Part shown: in pieces, positions 32,095-43,341 of the stretch
Layout of the letters: the number at the start of each line of letters is the position of its first letter
Position numbering within the stretch: position 1 is the stretch's first letter
Source: Costus lasius
Taxonomy: Eukaryota; Streptophyta; Magnoliopsida; Zingiberales; Costaceae
Direction: 5' to 3'
Assembly (NCBI GenBank): GCA_027563935.2
Contig: CM050449.1
Span: forward strand, 59,971,949-60,035,948
DNA: 64,000 nt
Translations under genes and position numbers: made by a program
The notes under the pieces: generated by a model
The model's database searches: none
The model's input: only the letters and a program-made list of their open reading frames with translations
Told to the model about the DNA's origin: nothing

Positions 32095-33922
32095 ATTGGT
32101 ATCAGAGCAGGCTAAATCGCATGATAATATGTTTGCTATGATTTGTGATCCTTGTATGCGCCATCTTGCTAGATCTAGAATACATGCGAACCTTTCCTTG
32201 TAGTTGACGCATGTTGTAAGGTTGCGCATGATGTAAGTTTATGTGTTACGCATGTATGATGCCTTGGCACTTGTTATAGAGTTTTTATCAAAAACTTATA
32301 TCTCTTGCGCGTATCACCTTAGATCTAAGCCGCCTACTGTAAACCCTTAGACGGGTTATTAGGGTTGAAGTCACCCCTAGGTTAGATCCAGAATGTCTGA
32401 TCAGACTATCTGACAGCCTGAATGGGTCGACCAGTTAGCACCTCGGCGCAAGCCTATGGTGGCTATAGGTCGACTGCAGACAGGTGTGTAGCGATGTCTG
32501 ATTGAGACGACTAATGAACGCACCTGAGTTAGGCCCGGGGTCACGCCCGCTTGCCAGACCTCTGTGTGGTCGTTCAGCCCTGGCGCATGCATGGTTGACC
32601 TTATGGTCAACTCAAGTCAGTTAGGACTTGGTGCATGCAAGGGTAGTGGATCTGACTAGGTTGGTTGAGTGGATCCCTAGTAATGGACCGTTGTAAGGTT
32701 GTAGGGGAAATAAGGAAAAATTAAAATTGATCCCAAGGGGTTTTCGAAAAAATTTTAATTTTTATGTATGGATCACATGATTCTTGATTGATGCATATGT
32801 TTGTCTATTTAGTCTTATGTGGGCTGCCTGTTATTAATGTGTGCTGTGCTGGGGCCTGCGAGCCTGGGATTAATTGTTGTAAATTAATTTTATTTTTGTG
32901 ATCTGCGAATCACAATTTTGATTAATTTATAATGTGAAAGTGACCTGCGTGTCACTCTTGTCTAGATAGTTAAATTGTAATTTAATTAGACAAGAGCACA
33001 GAGCACACTTGGCAGAGGCGCATGCAGCAGTGGCTTGACCAGGTGGGAGGTCCAGGGTTCGACTCTGGGACCAGGCGCAAATTCCTGGTGGGCGCACCAC
33101 AGCTGCAGAAGGCGCTAGGGCCCTGCTTGGGCCAGATGAGCAGCAAAAGACCCATGAAGAGCAAGTGTAGACTTAAGCTAGGTTAAGGTCTCACTAGGGC
33201 TATGGGCTTTTACCACATAAGATACATGCTTTCTTTTATTTGTTAATATTAGAATTGCATGATTAAATTTATCTTCTGCTATCACCATAGGAATTGTATG
33301 ATAGAAAAGGAAGATAAAAGACCGTTAAAATCCAACGCTAAAAATATCAAGCTCGTAAGCCTTCTGACGCGAAACCTCACTGTTCTGATTATCGTTGGAG
33401 CCGTGTTGTACCCACTCAGTGGGCACGTCCATCTATCTTCAGACGGTGCGGGATTACACCTGTGTGTTACAGAGTAGGGATTTATCCCTTCTCGTTGCTC
33501 AGCATAGCACATGGTGGTCCAGGGAGTAGGTCGGGTCAGCTTGACCGTGTAGTCTACATATGTGGCGCATATGGTAGCACATGGAGGCAGCCATCTGTGG
33601 GGTCAGAGATTGTGTTGTACCAACTCAGTTGGCACAGTCTGCTGGATTGCCCAGATGAAGGGGAATCGCACGGGTTGGCGATTGGCTGGGATAGCCTACC
33701 AGAGATTAGTGCTTGTACTCTCTGTGCATCTTATCTCGCCTGAGCGGGACGCGGAGACCAAGTATGAAATCTGGATCCCATCTCACTAAAAGAGTTCTAC
33801 TCTTTCGGGCTGTTTTGCTGGATTTTTCACGCCTGATAAAATAGTGAGAAAAAGAATCTTTCTTAAGTCCTGATTGATTCTTATACATTGATACTGACCT
33901 TGCTGTTCTTGCATTGTTGTAG
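31950..33922 (+). other. A4 candidate leader intron
   Basis: Donor GTATGA at 31950; acceptor ACTGAC...TTGTAG with AG at 33921-33922. The spliced frame adds Met-Ala-Met-Ile-Pro-Ala-Ala-Thr-Asn-Thr before the gag Met at 33944, predicting a 1303-residue product. Unspliced: Met-Ala-Met-Val-stop. Confidence 0.6.
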
Positions 33923-33943
33923 ATACCTGCAGCAACGAACACC
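32095..33943 (+). other. A4 untranslated leader
   Basis: Contains palindrome GTCTGATCAGAC (32395-32406), B-box-like GGTTCGACTC in a T-arm hairpin (33056-33065), twin hairpins (33411-33423 and 33620-33632) and the acceptor near 33922. Confidence 0.7.
32097..32108 (+). promoter_or_regulatory. A4 primer binding site
   Basis: TGGTATCAGAGC, two bases after the LTR end. Confidence 0.93.
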
Positions 33944-36900
33944 ATGAACTTCAATGTGCGATCCCTACTGGAAAGGGAGAAGTTTGCTGGGCCAAACTTC
34001 TCTGACTGGTTTGGACACCTTAAGATTATTCTTAAGGCAGAGAGGAAACTGTATGTCCTCGAGACGGCGATACCGCCGCAGCCCGCTCCGAACGCCGCAA
34101 GGGCGGTTCGGGAAGCCTATGAAAAGCATGTCAATGATAGCATTGATGTCGCTTGCCTGATGCTAGCGTCTATGACGCCACCGCTGCAGCGTCAGCATGA
34201 GGATATGTCGGCTATAGAGATTATAGCGAACCTCAAGATGCTGTATGCTGCACAGGCGAGGACTGAACGCTATAATTTGACTAAGCTCTTCTTTCAGAGC
34301 AAACTGGCTGAAGGGAGCCCAGTGGGAGCTCACGTGCTCAAGATGATTGGGCACAAGGAGGCTCTAGAGAAACTGGGGCATACCATCAACCAGGAGCTTG
34401 CTGTGGACATTATTCTGCAGTCTCTCCCGCCTTCATTCGACGCGTTCATTATTAATTTTAATATGAACAAAATCGATTGTACTCCGGCAGAGCTGTTGAA
34501 TATGCTCTTGACTACTGAGGAAACTCTGAAGGGTAAGCCTTCAACCTCTGTCTTAATGGTTCCTTCAAGGAACAAAAAGAAGGGGAAGAAGGGCAAGGCC
34601 CCGGTCAAGAATTACAGCAAGGCTCTGAAGCAGAAGGTGAAGCGGTCCAAGGAATACAGGTGTTTCCACTGTGGCCAGCTGGGTCACTGGAAAAAGGACT
34701 GTAAAGCGCTCCAAGGAGATAAGAGGGGAAGCTTCGCTTCTGGCTCAGGTATATTCGTGACTGAGGTCATGTTTTCTTCTTCTATATCATGGGTGTTGGA
34801 CACTGCATGTGGAGTTCACATTTGTTCAAATGTACAGGAACTCAAGAGAAGAAGGCAGGTGGGACAGCATGAGGTGGACCTACGAGTTGGAAACGGGGCA
34901 CGGGTTGCTGCTGTTGCTGTAGGAGACTACTTCATTTCTTTACCATCTGGAATTGTATTAGAACTAAACAGTTGTTACTTTGTTCCCAGTATAACTAAAA
35001 ATATTATCTCCATTCCTGCTCTTGTCAGGAAGGGATTTTCCTTTGAATGCAATATTTCAAAGTGTGTTTTGTCTTTAGATAATATTGTTTATGCAACTGG
35101 TTCAATTAACAATGGGTTATACATGTTGGACATGGAATGTTCTATACAGAACGTTGATATCAAGAAAGCCAAGTATGCTGATGACAGCACCTTGCTATGG
35201 CATAGTCGTTTAGGCCATATTAACGAGAAACGCATTAAGCGGTTGCATCATCATGGACTGCTGGGATCATTCTCCTACAAGGAGATTGATACATGCAAGG
35301 CTTGTTTAATGGGTAAAATGACGAAGTCACCTTTTCCTCACAAAGGTCAAAGGGCTTCAGGTTTACTTGACCTTATACACAGTGATGTGTGTGGGCCATT
35401 TAGTAAACATGCCAGAGGTGGCTATCAGTACTTCATGACCTTTACTGATGATTTCAGTAGATACGGGTATGTCTATCTGATGAGACATAAGAGTGAATCT
35501 TTTGACAAGTTCAAAGAGTTCAAGAATGAAGTACAAAATCAGCTAGGCCGAAATATCAAGGCACTTCGCTCAGATCGAGGTGGTGAATACCTAAGTCATA
35601 CGTTTACTGACTATCTAAAGGAGTGTGGGATTATCTCACAGCTCACTCCACCAGGAACACCGCAATGGAATGGTGTGTCCGAGAGGAGAAATAGAACGTT
35701 ACTAGATATGGTTCGTTCTATGATGAGTCAGGCTACTCTGCCCTACTCCTTTTGGGGTTTTGCACTGGAAACAGCTGCAAAAGTACTAAACTGGGTGCCA
35801 TCCAAGGCAGTTTCAAAGACGCCATATGAGTTGTGGTATGGGAAACAGCCAAGCTTGACATTTATCAGGATCTGGGGTAGCGAGGCTTATGTCAAAAAGC
35901 TCGCCTCTGGGAAACTAGAGAGCAGATCTGAGAAATGTATCTTTGTCGGTTACCCTAAGGAAACTAAGGGTTATTATTTCTTCGATCCCAAGGAGAACAA
36001 GGTTTTTGTTGCTCGGACGGCCATATTTCTTGAGAAGGAGTTTCTTCTGCAAGAGGCCAGTGGGAGAGAAATAAAGCTGGATGAGAATCCAGAAGAAAGA
36101 CAAAGTGACCAAGCACAGTTGGATGAGCCTGAGCCGGTAGAACAGGTTATTGGACAACCTGAGGCTCAGATATCACGGGAACCGCGAAGATCGGGAAGGA
36201 TTCGTCGACAGCCTGAGCGCTATGACGGAGTCTACATCATTGACAATGATGAACCCCTCACTTATGCGGATGCGGTCAGTGGACCGGAGTCAGCGAGATG
36301 GCTTGAAGCTATGCGCGCCGAGATGGACTCCATGTCAGATAACCAAGTCTGGGATTTGGTTGATCCGCCTCCGGGAGTAATCCCTATAGGCTGTAAATGG
36401 ATCTTCAAGAAGAAGATTGACATGGATGGTAACGTGGTTACCTATAAAGGCAGGCTAGTTGCGAAAGGTTTCAAACAAATCTACGGGATAGATTATGATG
36501 AAACTTTCTCACCTGTAGCCATGTTTAAGTCTATTCGGATTCGTTTTGCGATAGCTGCATATTACGATTATGAGATCTGGCAGATGGATGTGAAAACAGC
36601 TTTCCTTAATGGAAATCTGGATGAGGATGTGTATATGACACAACCTGAAGGTTTCACTAATCCAGCAGATCGTCATAAAATATGCAAGTTAAAGAAGTCC
36701 ATTTATGGACTTAAACAAGCATCGAGAAGCTGGAATATTCGTTTTGATGAATCAGTTACTGAATTTGGTTTCATCAAGAACGAGGATGACCCGTGTGTAT
36801 ATAAGAGGTTTAGTGGGAGCGTGATTACTTTCCTAGTCCTCTACGTCGATGACATCTTGATCATTGGAAATGACATTCCTGAAATGCATGCTGTTAAGGC

Positions 36901-37825
36901 ATGGCTGAGGAAATGTTTCCAGATGAAAGATCTAGGAGAAGCAGCCTATGTGTTAGGTGTGAAGATCTACAGGGATAGATCTAAGAGGCTTCTCGGGCTG
37001 TGCCAGAGTACTTACATCGATAAAGTCCTGGAAAGATTTCATTTAGAGAATTCTAAACGAGGATATCTTCCAGTCAGACATGGTCTGAGTCTTTCGAAGA
37101 GTCAGTGTCCACAAACACAGACTGAGAAAGATGAAATGGACAATACGCCTTATGCTTCGGCTATTGGATCCATTATGTATGCGATGTTGTGTACTCGCCC
37201 AGACGTCGCTTACGGGTTAAGCGTGACCAGTCGTTACCAGAGTAATCCAGGTATGGCGCACTGGATTGCAGTCAAGAACATCTTAAAATATCTGCGGAGG
37301 ACCAAAGATATGTTCTTGATATATGGTGGTCAGGAAGAACTCAGTATTGAAGGATATACTGACGCTTCGTTCCAGTCTGACCAGGATGATTTCCGATCGC
37401 AATCAGGCTATGTTTTTAGCTTGAATGGTGGAGCAGTGGTGTGGAAGAGTTTCAAACAGTCAACTGTTGCTGATTCCACAACAGAAGCCGAGTATGTTGC
37501 AGCCTCGGAAGCATCCAAGGAGGCAGTGTGGATTCGTAAGTTCGTGAAAGAACTTGGTGTCGTTCCTTCGAGTGCAGATCCTTTGGTTATCTTCTGTGAT
37601 AACACTGGAGCAATTGCACAAGCAAAGGAACCACGGTCGCACCAGAAGTCCAAGCACATACAGAGACGGTTTCATTTGATCAGGGAGATCATTGATCGTG
37701 GCGAGATCAAAGTATGCAAGGTTCATACAGATGACAATCTGGCAGACCCGCTTACCAAGCCTCTGGCGCAGCAGAAGCATGAAAAGCACTGTAATAATAT
37801 GGGTTTGAGATTCCTCAACCATTAG
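33944..37825 (+). CDS. gag-pol: A4 Gag-Pol polyprotein, intact (1293 aa)
   Basis: Same length and domain order as the A2 product: gag, CCHC knuckle (240-253), protease DTACG (from 286), GAG-pre-integrase, integrase DD35E (481, 544, 580), reverse transcriptase YVDD (967-970), RNase H Asp/Glu/Asp (1140, 1181, 1219). Two substitutions fall at sites conserved in all sister copies, both after the integrase core: Arg617 to Trp (LNWVPSKAV) and Cys646 to Ser (IWGSEAYV). They could weaken integration, though A4 itself integrated, perhaps before they arose or with help from a sister. The start is the same ATG as in A2; an LTR-encoded spliced start would add ten residues. Confidence 0.96.
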   Translation: MNFNVRSLLEREKFAGPNFSDWFGHLKIILKAERKLYVLETAIPPQPAPNAARAVREAYEKHVNDSIDVACLMLASMTPPLQRQHEDMSAIEIIANLKMLYAAQARTERYNLTKLFFQSKLAEGSPVGAHVLKMIGHKEALEKLGHTINQELAVDIILQSLPPSFDAFIINFNMNKIDCTPAELLNMLLTTEETLKGKPSTSVLMVPSRNKKKGKKGKAPVKNYSKALKQKVKRSKEYRCFHCGQLGHWKKDCKALQGDKRGSFASGSGIFVTEVMFSSSISWVLDTACGVHICSNVQELKRRRQVGQHEVDLRVGNGARVAAVAVGDYFISLPSGIVLELNSCYFVPSITKNIISIPALVRKGFSFECNISKCVLSLDNIVYATGSINNGLYMLDMECSIQNVDIKKAKYADDSTLLWHSRLGHINEKRIKRLHHHGLLGSFSYKEIDTCKACLMGKMTKSPFPHKGQRASGLLDLIHSDVCGPFSKHARGGYQYFMTFTDDFSRYGYVYLMRHKSESFDKFKEFKNEVQNQLGRNIKALRSDRGGEYLSHTFTDYLKECGIISQLTPPGTPQWNGVSERRNRTLLDMVRSMMSQATLPYSFWGFALETAAKVLNWVPSKAVSKTPYELWYGKQPSLTFIRIWGSEAYVKKLASGKLESRSEKCIFVGYPKETKGYYFFDPKENKVFVARTAIFLEKEFLLQEASGREIKLDENPEERQSDQAQLDEPEPVEQVIGQPEAQISREPRRSGRIRRQPERYDGVYIIDNDEPLTYADAVSGPESARWLEAMRAEMDSMSDNQVWDLVDPPPGVIPIGCKWIFKKKIDMDGNVVTYKGRLVAKGFKQIYGIDYDETFSPVAMFKSIRIRFAIAAYYDYEIWQMDVKTAFLNGNLDEDVYMTQPEGFTNPADRHKICKLKKSIYGLKQASRSWNIRFDESVTEFGFIKNEDDPCVYKRFSGSVITFLVLYVDDILIIGNDIPEMHAVKAWLRKCFQMKDLGEAAYVLGVKIYRDRSKRLLGLCQSTYIDKVLERFHLENSKRGYLPVRHGLSLSKSQCPQTQTEKDEMDNTPYASAIGSIMYAMLCTRPDVAYGLSVTSRYQSNPGMAHWIAVKNILKYLRRTKDMFLIYGGQEELSIEGYTDASFQSDQDDFRSQSGYVFSLNGGAVVWKSFKQSTVADSTTEAEYVAASEASKEAVWIRKFVKELGVVPSSADPLVIFCDNTGAIAQAKEPRSHQKSKHIQRRFHLIREIIDRGEIKVCKVHTDDNLADPLTKPLAQQKHEKHCNNMGLRFLNH

Positions 37826-37834
37826 ATTAAGTGC

Positions 37835-37845
37835 AAGTGGGAGAT
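37835..37845 (+). promoter_or_regulatory. A4 polypurine tract
   Basis: AAGTGGGAGAT directly before the 3' LTR. Confidence 0.85.
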
Positions 37846-39525
37846 TGTTGGGGTATGCCCTTAAGGCTAATGTTTGAGGCCTGTGGGAATGTATCTGTAT
37901 CATGTAATAAACTCATATGTTTATAAAGGCATGGTTGTTATTCAGTTAGCTACATTGTCTGCTGCAATATATGTTCTTCTGAATAATGTCTCAAAGCTGT
38001 TCAGCTGGGCTGACATGCTATTATGTCCTTGGTCGATGTATCTTGGTGAACATGAGACAGCCTTGATATGGTTAAGACTAATATGTGTTCTAATCTTATA
38101 GGATGCTTCGAGCATGGAATAAGATGTAGACTCATGGGTACATGGGATGTACTGGACAGACCCTACTAGGATGTTCAATTGTTTGTCACAATGTGAATAT
38201 TCCTTGATTGCGACAAGTGGCACATTTCCTCTGACTTGAGATCACTTGTGTTTTCTAAATGATGATTGTCATTGTTTTGAAGTAGTTCAATATCATTTGA
38301 AACATAATGATTATAGACTATCTTGGATGGTGAGCTTGAGTCAGGTTAGGACACTAGTGATAGACATAGGATTGCCGTCTCCTTGTTTAAGGAGTGTGAT
38401 GTTCTAAGGGCCCCCCTGGATGAGATGATTGAGAGAGTGTATGGCCATACCCAGGTGACAGTGTTCATCTGATCTAATCATGCTCATCATATTGGAGTTA
38501 CAAGCTTGACAGGCTTGTCCAATATGAACATCAAGTGGCAAAGGAAGTATGCATGCCTAGTGAATTGGATTCACACTTGTGCTGTGGTTTGGGTGAAGTC
38601 TTGGAAGACTCTTTCCTTTATATCGGGAGACAGTGATGTGTTGCTAGATACCCCTCACTGATCGTGATAACGTGAGTTATCGTTACCGACATTTAAAGGA
38701 AACCCTTAGGGTCGCACAATTTGATGATATGGCTTCTTTAAGTCAGATCGTGTGGACTGAATTGTTTAGTTCAGTTTAAAGGGGTGTTAAACTCTGATTG
38801 AGAGTGAGATCTGGTCTGATCATGTTTGATTGATTAGGGCTTCAGATCGGTAAGCTTCGATCGAGAGTTATGATGCTAGATCAGTGAGATCTAGAGCATC
38901 GAGAGATCAACGGTGATCTTGAACCTTGTGGTTCAATAAGATCGACCATTGCTTGGGCCGATTTGGTCTTGAACCAAAGTCACTTGAACCGGCTCATGTT
39001 ATGAGCGCTTGGTTCAAAAGGTTCGAATGGGAGAAGAGGGTTGCGGTTCACTTCATGTGAACGCATAACCGAAGTGAGTAATGGGTTACTATTTTTGGAT
39101 AGCAACGCCCACGTTGATTACAACGTGTTTTACTCTCTTGTCGATCATCAACTTCGGACGACATCTCCTCCCTTCTCGTGTGACAAAAGTCTTGACGAGT
39201 GTAGAGGAACTTCTTCTTCGCCAAGCCCAAGGATCTCATCTCCTCCATGCGCAAAGGACCCATGAAGCTTTGCTAGCACAAAGACGACAAGGAGAGGCCA
39301 TTCTTCATCGTGTGTGCGTCGACTAGGGAGAAGACCCCTTTCGGTTTTTGCTTCCAACACTTCATCCATAGATGGCGATGGTATGAATCTTATTGGCATT
39401 TTGCAATCGATTTTTCATAGTTGATCATATATCATGCTAATGATCCCTAAAACCCTTATTTCCGCTGCGTTGAAACACATGCGCCCATTAGGGTTTTTCG
39501 CTCCCCCTTGAAGGGGACCCCTGCA
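37846..39525 (+). repeat. A4 3' LTR
   Basis: 1680 bp, near-identical to 30414-32094; ends CCCCTGCA and is followed by the GGTAT duplication. Confidence 0.95.
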
Positions 39526-39530
39526 GGTAT

Positions 39531-41217
39531 GCCCTTAAGGCTAATGTTTGAGGCCTTGGGATTGTAACAGTATCATGTATAAACTCTTATGTTTACAAAG
39601 GCAATGGTTATTATTCAGGTTGTTACATCATCTGCTGCAATGTGTGTTCTTCTGAATAATGTCTCAATGCTGTTCAGCTAGGCTGACATGCTATTTTGTC
39701 CTTAGTCGAGATATCTTGGTGAACCTGAGACAGCCTTGATATGATTGAGACTAATATGTGTTCTAATCTTATAGGATGCTTCGAGCATGGAATAAGATGT
39801 AGACTCATGGGTACATTGGATGTACTGGACAGACCCTACTAGGATATTCAATTGCTTGTCACAATGTGAATATTCCTTGTTTGCAACAAGTGGCACATGT
39901 CCTCTGACTTGAGATCACTTGTGTTTCTAAATGATGATTGTCATTGTTTTGAGGTAGTTCAATATCATTTGAAATATAATGGTTATAGACTATCTTGGAT
40001 AATGATCATGAGTCAGGTTAGGACACTAGTGATAGATATAGGATTGCCGTCTCCTTGTTTAAGGAGTGTGATGTTCTAAAGGGGCCCCCCCGAATGAGAT
40101 GATTGAGAAAGTGTATGGCCATACCCAGGTGACTATGTTCACCTGATCTAATCATGCTCATCATATTGGAGTTACAAGCTTGACCCGCTTGTCCAATAAG
40201 AACATCCAGTGGCAAAGGATACATGTATGCCTAGTGAAGTGGATTCACACTTGTGCTGTGGTTTGGGTGTAGTCTTGGAAGACTCTTTCCTTTATATCGG
40301 GAGACAGTGATGTGTTGCTAGATACCCCTCACTGATCGTGATAACGTAAGTTATCGTTACCGACATTTAAAGGAAACCCTTAGGGTCGCACAATTTGATG
40401 ATATGGCTTACTTAAGTCAGATCGTGTGGACTGAATTGTTTCGGTTCAGTTCAAAGGGATTTAATCTCTGATTGTAAGTGAGATCTGGTCTGATCATGTT
40501 TGATTGATTAGGGCTTGAGATCGGTAAGCTTCGATCGAGAGTATTGATGCTAGATCGGTGAGATCAAGAGCATGACGAGATGAACGGTTAGATCTGCAGC
40601 CTTAGGGTTTAAGATGATCTAGACCAAATGGCTTGGGCTGGTTTGGTTTGGTCTTTGGACCAAATGCATTTACATTGAACCGGTTCAAGAGCTTGAACGC
40701 ATGGTTCATTGTTTGTGGCGTTATTGATCGGTTTAGAGATCTTGAACGCATGGCTTAATGTCTTTCCTATTTTGGAAAGTAATAAGCGCATGTTCCCTTC
40801 AACGCCAAAACAAGTGAACGCTCCATTCAACCTTCGGCACCTCTCTCTCTCGACGAGACCTTGGTGTGGAGAAGGAGACATCTTGGAGAAGGTTCGGCAA
40901 GCCTAGAGACCATCTCTCATTCCCTTTCCATACGGCAAGAACCCTTGAAGAACCTTGCTAGCACAAGGATCTCCAAGGAGTAGGCACATCACCTTGTGTG
41001 CGTCAACTAGGGAGAAGATCCCTTTCGGTCTTTGCTTCCAAGCTACCATCCATATGATGGCGATGGTATGATCCTTCATTCATGGTTGCAATCGTTTTGA
41101 TGTTAATCATATGGCATGCAAAAGATCCTAATAAACCCTATGCTTCCTTGCGAAAATCTTGAAAAATGCGCCCCCCCTTTAGGGTTTCACGCCCCCCTCT
41201 TGAAAGGGGTTTCTTCA
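39531..41217 (+). repeat. A3 3' LTR, remainder
   Basis: Resumes at GCCCTTAAGG after the duplicated GGTAT and matches 22962-24648. Ends GGGGTTTCTTCA at 41217, followed by the A3 duplication CTTCA. Confidence 0.95.
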
Positions 41218-41222
41218 CTTCA

Positions 41223-41389
41223 GACGTTGGCAGTGATGAGTAAATCATCACAAGCAAAGAGTGGCACCTATCAGTACATCATTGCTACCCAAAGTCATCA
41301 GAATGGTGTCATCATCGACATCCCCTAAAACTGCGACAAAGTACAAGTGCAGCTTTGTCCTTTTACCAACTGATGTCCAGATTGGGCAA
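41223..41389 (-). repeat. H LTR, piece 3
   Basis: Aligns with the G LTR at about 48022-48195 (gacgttggcagtg...ttgg). Its last five bases GGCAA (41385-41389) are repeated at 43337-43341. Confidence 0.7.
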
Positions 41390-43336
41390 CGATGACTCCA
41401 AATTTCATAGTGGTTTTCATACTTAATTAGTAGTATTTTGAACCATAAAGTTACTCTTTTTCTTTATTTTTGTACCTTAATTTCCAAATACTTCGGAATC
41501 TACACCACTCTTTGTTTTTGATCATTTTCAGGCAAAAAGGGATCATTATCACTAGTTTTCAAGTAATATCAATGCATGAACGAGTTATAAACATCAAGAG
41601 GAGTCTACACAACAAATTTCAAGTCAAAATGGTGCTTCTAGCTAAAATACAGCACTACCGTACTTTTTAGACGAATTCTCACGGTACCATATTTCTCAGC
41701 GGACATTCTTGGGCGAAATATGGTACTACTGTATTTTCCAGATGATCTTTCACGGTACCGTATTTGGCAACGTTTTTGACCAGAAGGTTTCAGCAGAAAT
41801 ACGGCACTGCCATGGTCATTTACACGGTGCCATATATTCCAACATTTTTGACCAAAAACTTTTGGAATAATTACGGCAGTACCATGAGGTTTTCGACGGT
41901 GCCGTATTTTGTGCAAACTCTAACCAGGAGGATTTGGCAGAAATACGACACTATCGTATTTTGGAGAAAAACTCTCACGACACCGTAATTTTTGTTCAAA
42001 ACTCACAGAATAAAATACGGCACTGCCGTATGAGTCGTCACGGTGCCGTATTTTGGAACTCAGAATTCTGATTTTTTCACCCAATTCTTGCAAAGACCAT
42101 GTCTTTTGATCTAGACCTCCAAATGGAGATCCGAAAGAGGCAGTGAACTCGTCTTTAAGAGGAGAAAACAAAGAAAGTGAACGGAACAAATTTTATCATG
42201 AATCCACAGAGAAATTGAGGGAGAGGAGGAATTGCTAGGGTTCATCGGTTCTCCACCTACAGACCACCTCCGGCCACGTTTTTTGATAGAGAGCTTCGTC
42301 TGGTGAAGGAGAACCCACACCTCAAGTTCCAGAGTATTCAGAGTTGAATCGAAGGAGAAATCGACACAACAGTGGTGACGGCGCTGTTCAAAGCAAATTA
42401 CGGGATTACAGCCCTGTTTTGTAATCTTTCTTCCCTCTTTTCGATTCTTTATCACTCTAAGAACATGTTTTATTGTAATCCTTTCATCATGGTAGCTTAA
42501 TCTTTTTATGGGACATGGGGGTGTAATCTCTTTGTTTCTTAATGGCTAGAAAACCCTAATTTTGTCAAACTGATTTTATTATGATAATTTTACTCTTGTG
42601 ATTGATTGTTCTTTAATTCTCCTTTGTGTCTTAAATATTAGTATGTTTTACAATTTTTCGAAATAGACCGAGAGGTTGATTGTTTGAAATTCGGAGCCCT
42701 AGGAATTATTGAGTTTGGAACTACCGTAAGAGATTAGGTTGTTCTTCGAATTCTGATTTTTAGAGAGCTATAATGCCTTGTTGAATTTCTGATACTTTGG
42801 ATTGAGTTAATGTGTAGAGTTGATTTGATATTGCAAGAGATTGAGTATCGAGTCGTTGGAAACCCTTCAATAAAACTAGTGTTGAGACTCGGATGCACGA
42901 GAGTGATCTTTGAGTTTCCACTTGAGGTGATCAACCTAAAATTCGGATGCACGAGAGTGATCCTTGAGTTCTTAGCTGATGGTTTACTTATCTTCAGCAT
43001 TGAATAGATCTTGCGCGAGAGTGGGGATCGGTTCTTTGTATGATTTTCTGCACGAGAGCAAGACAATTTATTTATAAAGTAAATTTTACCATTACCATAA
43101 TAGAATTAGATTGACAAATACTTAGATTAATCTAGTCATTAGAAATTAAAGTAGATGAACCCCTATTCCCGATTTCCTCTCTGATATTTTCTCCGTGTTA
43201 TTTTCGATAGCTTGATTCACTATTTTCCGATTGCCTAGCTAGCGAGAAATCGATTATTCAGTACTTGACAACAAGGTCTCTATGGTTCGATATCTATTTT
43301 ATTACTTCGAGTATCTGTGCAATTGTGGAGACAACA
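41390..43336 (+). mobile_element. Solo LTR, probably Ty3/gypsy (Athila/Tat-like), 1947 bp
   Basis: Flanked by GGCAA on both sides (41385-41389 and 43337-43341). It ends ...GAGACAACA. It starts CGATGACTCC, which fits a TG start with T changed to C. There is no interior, primer site or coding frame, as expected after LTR-LTR recombination. Near its end 'ctatggttcgatatc' recalls the 'ccctgtggttcgac' phrase of Athila/Tat LTR ends and suggests plus orientation. The clade is a guess. Confidence 0.65.
41646..42056 (+). repeat. Tandem array of about six ~72-bp units with palindromic CGGTGCCGTA cores
   Basis: ACGGTRCC-type cores start near 41681, 41752, 41824, 41896, 41978 and 42040. Alternating ACGGCACTRCC-type cores start near 41650, 41721, 41801, 41873, 41945 and 42017. 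The period is close to 72. The cores are GC-rich near-palindromes in AT-rich DNA. Probably transcription-factor sites or array expansion within the LTR promoter region. Confidence 0.75.
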
Positions 43337-43341
43337 GGCAA

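Larger units (their letters stand above)
30414..39525 (+). mobile_element. A4: intact copia element of family A, nested in the A3 3' LTR
   Basis: LTRs 30414-32094 (1681 bp) and 37846-39525 (1680 bp), target duplication GGTAT (30409-30413 and 39526-39530). Primer site, leader, complete 1293-codon gag-pol frame and polypurine tract are present. LTR differences by eye: one extra C near 30428, and single changes near 30850 and 31831. A very young and potentially competent element. Confidence 0.96.
22951..41217 (+). mobile_element. A3: full-length copia element of family A, hosting A4 in its 3' LTR
   Basis: 5' LTR 22951-24648 (1698 bp). The 3' LTR is split into 30403-30413 and 39531-41217, which also total 1698 bp. 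The duplication CTTCA occurs at 22946-22950 and 41218-41222. The gag-pol frame is shifted near its 3' end and the primer site has one change. The LTRs differ at about five positions by eye (for example 22999, 23407, 23791, 23875), making A3 slightly older than A2 and A4. Confidence 0.95.

Noticed and set aside
41646..42056. CRISPR-like array
   Set aside because: The repeats are imperfect, contiguous and palindromic in a plant LTR, with no constant repeat/variable spacer pattern.
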